From Elusimicrobiota bacterium (GTDB lineage Bacteria; Elusimicrobiota; Elusimicrobia; UBA1565; UBA9628), in the NCBI GenBank assembly GCA_003452935.1, contig DMMY01000029.1, positions 1-64,000 of the forward strand: a stretch of DNA of 64,000 nt, in the 5' to 3' direction. Position numbers and translations under genes: made by a program. A model generated the notes under the pieces. The model was not told the DNA's origin and searched no databases. It saw only the letters and a list, made by a program, of their open reading frames with translations. This document shows, piece by piece, positions 60,559 to 64,000 of the stretch. How positions within the stretch are numbered: the stretch's first letter is position 1; each line of letters opens with the position of its first letter.

Positions 60559-61875
60559 TCATGCCCCGGCGCGAGTCGCCGCTTGCAACGTGTAATTAAA
60601 GTCGCTGTCCTTGATGAAGTCGAATTTTTTTTTCAGAAGGTCTATGTTCCTCTGGAATGAGAAGTTTGGCTGTGACGCGCTGAATAGAGAGGAGAAGAAT
60701 ACGGCTTCGTCAAACTCGTCCGGTTTCACGCCATGCTTGATGGCTTTCTCCTTCAAGCGAAGGAGGTCGTAAGTAAAATAACTGCCTCCCGTGTGATAAT
60801 CGCGGAGATCGAACCTCCCGGGGACTTTCCGGCGATCAAAAAATTTCCCTCCATATAAATATTCGGCAATGATCGGGCTGCCCGTTATTCGGCTGGAGAA
60901 ATAATCGGCCATCCCCTCGCGGTGAGCCGCCCGCAGATACGCCTGAGCGTCGGATTGATCCGAAGGATGGTTGTTGAGTCCGAGAGCGACGTTCATCACC
61001 GCATGCGCGACCTCGTGGGCTATGACCGTCGCGTCCTTGGCGGGCGAATGCAAAGGCGTCTTAGGGCTGAACGGAGGGTAGCGCAGGTAGACGACCTGTT
61101 GCGAGGCCTCAATGACGGGACGCGCTTGGTCCGGGCCCTTCCTGATTTCAATGACGATTTGCTGCTTCAATTGGAATTTCCCGACGCGCTCGAAGTATTC
61201 GACGGCGCGGCTCGCGGTGATGAAGGTGTTGATATATTCAAAAGCCAAGGAATTCGCGTGAGGGGTTTTCGACGGATCGCGGCTCGCGATGATCCAGTCC
61301 CCCTTTTCTTCGTCCCAGCCCGTAATCATCTTGACGCGGCGATTCATGAGCGCTTTATCAGGCGCCGCCAAGAAGAGCGTCTTTGTCGGCCTGGAGTAGA
61401 GCGGGCTGATCGGGTAGGACCTCCCTGCGACCGGCACTTCCTCGACTGAGCCGTTCTCCCATCCTCGATCCGCGGCGGTTTTGATTTGCGTGTCCGTTCG
61501 GTTCGGGTCCAATGCCGGCCGTGCCGCTACGGGAGCGGCTGCCATTGGCGCGGAGGCCGGAGCCTGGACCGACGGCTTGGCGGCATCGATCCTTTGCTCG
61601 CGCGCGAACGCCGCGACGGGAGCCGCCGGGATCGCCGATGGGGCCGCCGCCATTGGTGAAGCTGGCAGGGGCGCAACCGGCATCTGGAGGCAGGCGAAGT
61701 TCGCGAAACCTCGGACAATTGAAGCCGCCGCCGCGCCAGCGCCTCCGACGGTAGCTGACAAGTTTTTGCCCGGAGCCACGGCCTGCGCCCCAGCTTCCGG
61801 ACCGAGCGAGGCCTGGATCAGCGCGAAGCTGAGGGCATGAACCATCACGCGCAGAGCCAGGTTCCTGATCTTCAC
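60559..61875 (-). CDS. Exported zinc metallopeptidase-like protein
   Basis: A 438-aa protein with a signal peptide (MVHALSFALIQASLGPEAGA) and an Ala/Pro-rich segment to about residue 130. The zinc site is ATVIAHEVAHAVMN (HExxH), and 30-odd residues later REGMADYFSSRI supplies a Glu-x3-Asp third ligand, so it is a gluzincin of the M4/M36-like or related type. Both halves are intact. It is probably secreted. The leader has the CTAGG-like element at 61938-61949. The substrate is unknown. Confidence 0.75.
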   Translation of the reverse strand: MKIRNLALRVMVHALSFALIQASLGPEAGAQAVAPGKNLSATVGGAGAAAASIVRGFANFACLQMPVAPLPASPMAAAPSAIPAAPVAAFAREQRIDAAKPSVQAPASAPMAAAPVAARPALDPNRTDTQIKTAADRGWENGSVEEVPVAGRSYPISPLYSRPTKTLFLAAPDKALMNRRVKMITGWDEEKGDWIIASRDPSKTPHANSLAFEYINTFITASRAVEYFERVGKFQLKQQIVIEIRKGPDQARPVIEASQQVVYLRYPPFSPKTPLHSPAKDATVIAHEVAHAVMNVALGLNNHPSDQSDAQAYLRAAHREGMADYFSSRITGSPIIAEYLYGGKFFDRRKVPGRFDLRDYHTGGSYFTYDLLRLKEKAIKHGVKPDEFDEAVFFSSLFSASQPNFSFQRNIDLLKKKFDFIKDSDFNYTLQAATRAGA

Positions 61876-61937
61876 GTTTTTAGTGTAGCTGTCTCTGAAA
61901 ATGACCGCTCGGGTCCATTGGGTACCTTTGGGCGCCT

Positions 61938-61949
61938 CAAAAGGCCTAC
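61938..61949 (-). promoter_or_regulatory. GTAGGCCTTTTG leader element, upstream of metallopeptidase-like gene
   Basis: Lies 63 nt before the ATG on the minus strand; a variant of the CTAGGCCCTTTTG element. Confidence 0.35.
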
Positions 61950-62000
61950 TGAGTATTGCCCCAAAAACTTATGGGGATGTCCGTGTGGAAGATCCCGACG

Positions 62001-62723
62001 TTAAAGCTTATCGAGTTTTTCGGCGATCTCGGGATTTTTAAGAAGATCTTTGATCAAAGGGTTCTTGAGCAGAGCGGCGAAGTCTCCGGCTCTCAGCGCT
62101 TTTTGGATGGCCGAGTCTTCGAGAGCCGCCTTGAGGCTTGAGTCCGCCAGGAGCGACTTGAAGGCCTTGTCCTTGAGCAGTTCCTTCTTAGCCTTGGGAT
62201 CGGAACGAGCCTCCGCGAGCTTCTTGAGAGAGTCCAGCGCGCCTGGATGCTCGTTGGTGAACGGATTATGCTTCCGGGCGAAAGCCATCGACCGGGACCC
62301 CTGCGTCTTGGCGGCCAGGTCGAAATGGATCCGGGCCAACGGCTTCTCAAGAGTCGCGGCGAGGCAGAGCAGCGCGAACAAGATCGTTCCGCCTTTGGCC
62401 GCGCCTACCGGCACGCCGAGACCCTGATCCAGGGGACCTCTTTCTTCCCCCGGTTCCACAAGGTTCAAGATCAGTCGCGCCGCCAGCATAGCCGCCAATA
62501 AGATCACCGGCAGCATGACGACGTTGAGTCCGCTGGTGGTCTGAGAGACCGGCCATTCCATGCGCCCGGCCAGGGCCGGGCCCAGGCGTGCCGCCGCCGG
62601 TTTGGTGAACGCATAGGCCGCCGCGAGCCCGATCACGAGGGAGAGTTGTCGCACGGCTCCCGAATGATAGCCGGCAAAAGCAAAGAGCGCGATCAGTCCG
62701 AGGATCAAGAGGTCAAGGGTCAT
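62001..62723 (-). CDS. CvpA-family membrane protein
   Basis: A 240-aa protein. Four TM helices in the first 130 residues (LLILGLIALFAFAGYHSGAVRQL, IGLAAAYAF, VVMLPVILLAAMLAARLIL, GGTILFALLCLAATL) with the LDQGLGVPVGAAKG loop identify CvpA. The C-terminal 100 residues form a soluble, Lys-rich helical domain with repeated LKDKAFKSLL-like units, longer than in E. coli CvpA. CvpA proteins are linked to envelope stress and colicin V export; the exact role is unclear. Confidence 0.87.
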   Translation of the reverse strand: MTLDLLILGLIALFAFAGYHSGAVRQLSLVIGLAAAYAFTKPAAARLGPALAGRMEWPVSQTTSGLNVVMLPVILLAAMLAARLILNLVEPGEERGPLDQGLGVPVGAAKGGTILFALLCLAATLEKPLARIHFDLAAKTQGSRSMAFARKHNPFTNEHPGALDSLKKLAEARSDPKAKKELLKDKAFKSLLADSSLKAALEDSAIQKALRAGDFAALLKNPLIKDLLKNPEIAEKLDKL

Positions 62724-62803
62724 GGCTCTATCTTAGCGAATTCTCGGTCGCTCGGACAAAGACCCGCTCTAAATTCGACTAAGAACCGACATCCTCCCGT
62801 GAG

Positions 62804-63403
62804 TCAGTTCGGCATCGGCGGATATCCGCTTCTGGGCAAGGCGGAGGGCAGAGGGTCCTCGAAGAGAATGCGGTCGCGGTAGCGGGAGGACTTGCCGGTT
62901 TTCGCCAACTGCATCTGCGCATGGAAGAACTCCTTAGCCTCGCCCACGGTTTTGAAGCCGCTGGCGATCTCATGCGCGAGGTTTAAGAGAAGGAAGTTGG
63001 TCCTTTCGCTGTCCGTTTGTGCGGACATTTCAGCGGCTTCCCTATCGACCGTGATCCTGCTGTCGAAGCTTTTCAGTTCGTCCACTTTGTGGGCGGGAAC
63101 CCGGTAGAGAACCACCTGCTCGATCATCGCTGCGCCCGCTCTCGCGCGGCGGACCGTGGTCCTCCTGCCGCGATAGAGACCGAACCAGGTCAGGGCTTGC
63201 TCATCGCTGCGCGAGGGCTGTCCGTGCTTCTCGATCATCGCCAGGGCCATGAGCCGGGAAGACTCCGGCCAGTTCGCGACGAGCGACGCGGCATCCGTCC
63301 CTGCCGCGTGCATGGGCCAAATACTTCCGCCAGCCATCGCAAGAGCGAGCAGTCCCAGGCTGGCGGCGCAGCGTCCGAAAATCCGCCGATGTTCGTTTTT
63401 CAT
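62804..63403 (-). CDS. Exported protein of unknown function
   Basis: A 199-aa protein with a signal peptide (SLGLLALAMAGGSIWPMHAAG). The mature part contains TWFGLYRGRRTTVRRARAG, a beta strand (IEQVVLYRVPAHKV), and a helical part (FLLLNLAHEIASGFKTVGEAKEFFHAQ). AHEIA is not followed by the second His, so it is not an HExxH peptidase. No family recognised. It stands alone, 80 bp upstream of cvpA on the same strand. Confidence 0.65.
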   Translation of the reverse strand: MKNEHRRIFGRCAASLGLLALAMAGGSIWPMHAAGTDAASLVANWPESSRLMALAMIEKHGQPSRSDEQALTWFGLYRGRRTTVRRARAGAAMIEQVVLYRVPAHKVDELKSFDSRITVDREAAEMSAQTDSERTNFLLLNLAHEIASGFKTVGEAKEFFHAQMQLAKTGKSSRYRDRILFEDPLPSALPRSGYPPMPN

Positions 63404-63513
63404 GAAACCTCCGTCCGGCTTTGCTGATGCCAGGATATCCTAGAACCGCAGCCAGGGTCCATGGACGGCGTGTAGCGCTTTCGTGATGGAAAGTAGACGA
63501 AGACCCGCGCGGT

Positions 63514-63530
63514 CCTGGGCCTTTTTTTGT
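63514..63530 (+). promoter_or_regulatory. CTGGGCCTTTTTTTG leader element, upstream of exported protein
   Basis: About 72 nt before the ATG at 63601; the least conserved of the five leader elements. Confidence 0.25.
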
Positions 63531-63600
63531 GTCCGAGCTGCCCAGAATACCCATGCAGGCGTGCTGTATTTTTCTCCATACTGTGGGTGTGAAGTGATCC

Positions 63601-64000
63601 ATGACCCATTCGGCCCGATTTGACCGCGGCAATCAGCTCCTTGCCGTTGCCTCAGGAGTGTGGCTTCTTATGCCCATGAGCGCCAACGCCGGTGCCGTGC
63701 GCGGTTTCGTCAAAGCCTCCGCGCGCGGCGCGCGGGCCATTTCCATGGTCCCGAGTTTCAACGCCTCGCTTCAGAGAGGCTTGCCTGGCTCCAGCGGCGT
63801 CCTCCGAGGCTGGGATGAAAGTCCGTCGGCCGCGCTTTTGCAGGGACAAGGCGGAAGACGTGCGATTTGTTTGCCCAGCTCCAACGTCGTTCCAAGGTCG
63901 GCCCCCCCTCTGGTTGCCGTCCAAGAACCGGCGGGGGAACCGTATCCGGCAGCCAGCATGGCCAAGCTGTCCTCCATGTCCCGGGAGCTTTCCCGGCTTG
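63601..64000 (+). CDS. Exported protein with low-complexity head, 3' end outside window
   Basis: The frame from ATG 63601 is open to the window end (133 codons). An N-terminal signal-like segment (LLAVASGVWLLMPMSANAG) is followed by an Ala/Ser/Pro-rich region (GFVKASARGARAISMVP), the same style as the heads of the beta-propeller, HEAT and giant proteins. The functional domain lies beyond the window. No clear ribosome-binding site. Confidence 0.55.
   Translation, partial: MTHSARFDRGNQLLAVASGVWLLMPMSANAGAVRGFVKASARGARAISMVPSFNASLQRGLPGSSGVLRGWDESPSAALLQGQGGRRAICLPSSNVVPRSAPPLVAVQEPAGEPYPAASMAKLSSMSRELSRL

Noticed and set aside
62955..62985. HExxH peptidase motif in the exported protein at 62804
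   Set aside because: The sequence is AHEIASG; the second His is absent.

Overview
The window reads as a chromosomal piece of a GC-rich, two-membrane bacterium. I favour the Elusimicrobiota or a neighbouring uncultured phylum. This is inference from the type of gene content: SpoVS-like protein, PorV-like barrel, long Ala/Pro-rich exported proteins, split transketolase and many four-base operon overlaps. No rRNA or other phylogenetic marker was compared. There is no rRNA, CRISPR array, phage or intact insertion sequence.

Region by region. 1-3538: a partial spoVS-like gene, then a lower-GC island with a PD-(D/E)xK nuclease-like gene, an unrecognised 401-aa gene and a Ser/Thr kinase, then a small ORF and a two-way terminator. 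3539-10475: tRNA-Gly(CCC), folE, an SDR epimerase, CCA-adding enzyme, acyl-CoA ligase, a RAM-domain protein and a membrane-anchored glycosidase-like barrel. 10531-16915: an exported beta-propeller, DUF192, and a hybrid histidine kinase facing an OmpR-type regulator. A roughly 1-kb insert with an XRE regulator lies between these two, bounded by a 61-bp duplication. 16925-23111: acyl-CoA carboxyltransferase, phosphopantetheinyl transferase, a TM/repeat protein, a PorV-like barrel, inositol phosphatase and hemD. 23199-34090: EIIA-Ntr, APC permease-Usp, then a dense housekeeping run (def, fmt, PASTA protein, rpe, rpsP, khpA, trmD, rplS, rnhB, yraN, zinc ribbon, GT5 glycogen synthase). 34087-38494: EamA protein, split transketolase, purine and pyrimidine nucleoside phosphorylases. 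38491-41401: a phosphate unit (phoB, phoR, pit). 41625-45496: a five-repeat Cys-pair peptide, an aminotransferase, an FNR-like regulator and a TPR protein.

From tRNA-His (45647) to the end the window is accessory. It holds a lipoprotein, a RelBE-type toxin-antitoxin, a HEAT protein, three exported metallopeptidase-like proteins (one a 1,879-aa fusion with an ABC1/UbiB-type kinase domain), a decayed sterol-desaturase remnant, two GT-C membrane glycosyltransferases, CvpA, and further exported unknowns. A 34-bp dispersed repeat (five copies) sits mostly just upstream of small genes here. A second short element (core CTAGGCCCTTTTG) lies 57-90 nt upstream of five exported-protein genes.

Working links: def-fmt serve N-formylmethionine handling; rpsP/khpA/trmD/rplS serve the ribosome and tRNA; rpe, the transketolase pair and the nucleoside phosphorylases connect nucleoside salvage to pentose phosphates; PhoB/PhoR/Pit form a phosphate-response unit. 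The best candidates for something undescribed are the kinase/nuclease cassette, the CxxxxxC repeat peptide, the peptidase-ABC1 giant with its switch-like leader, and the shared leader element of the exported proteins.
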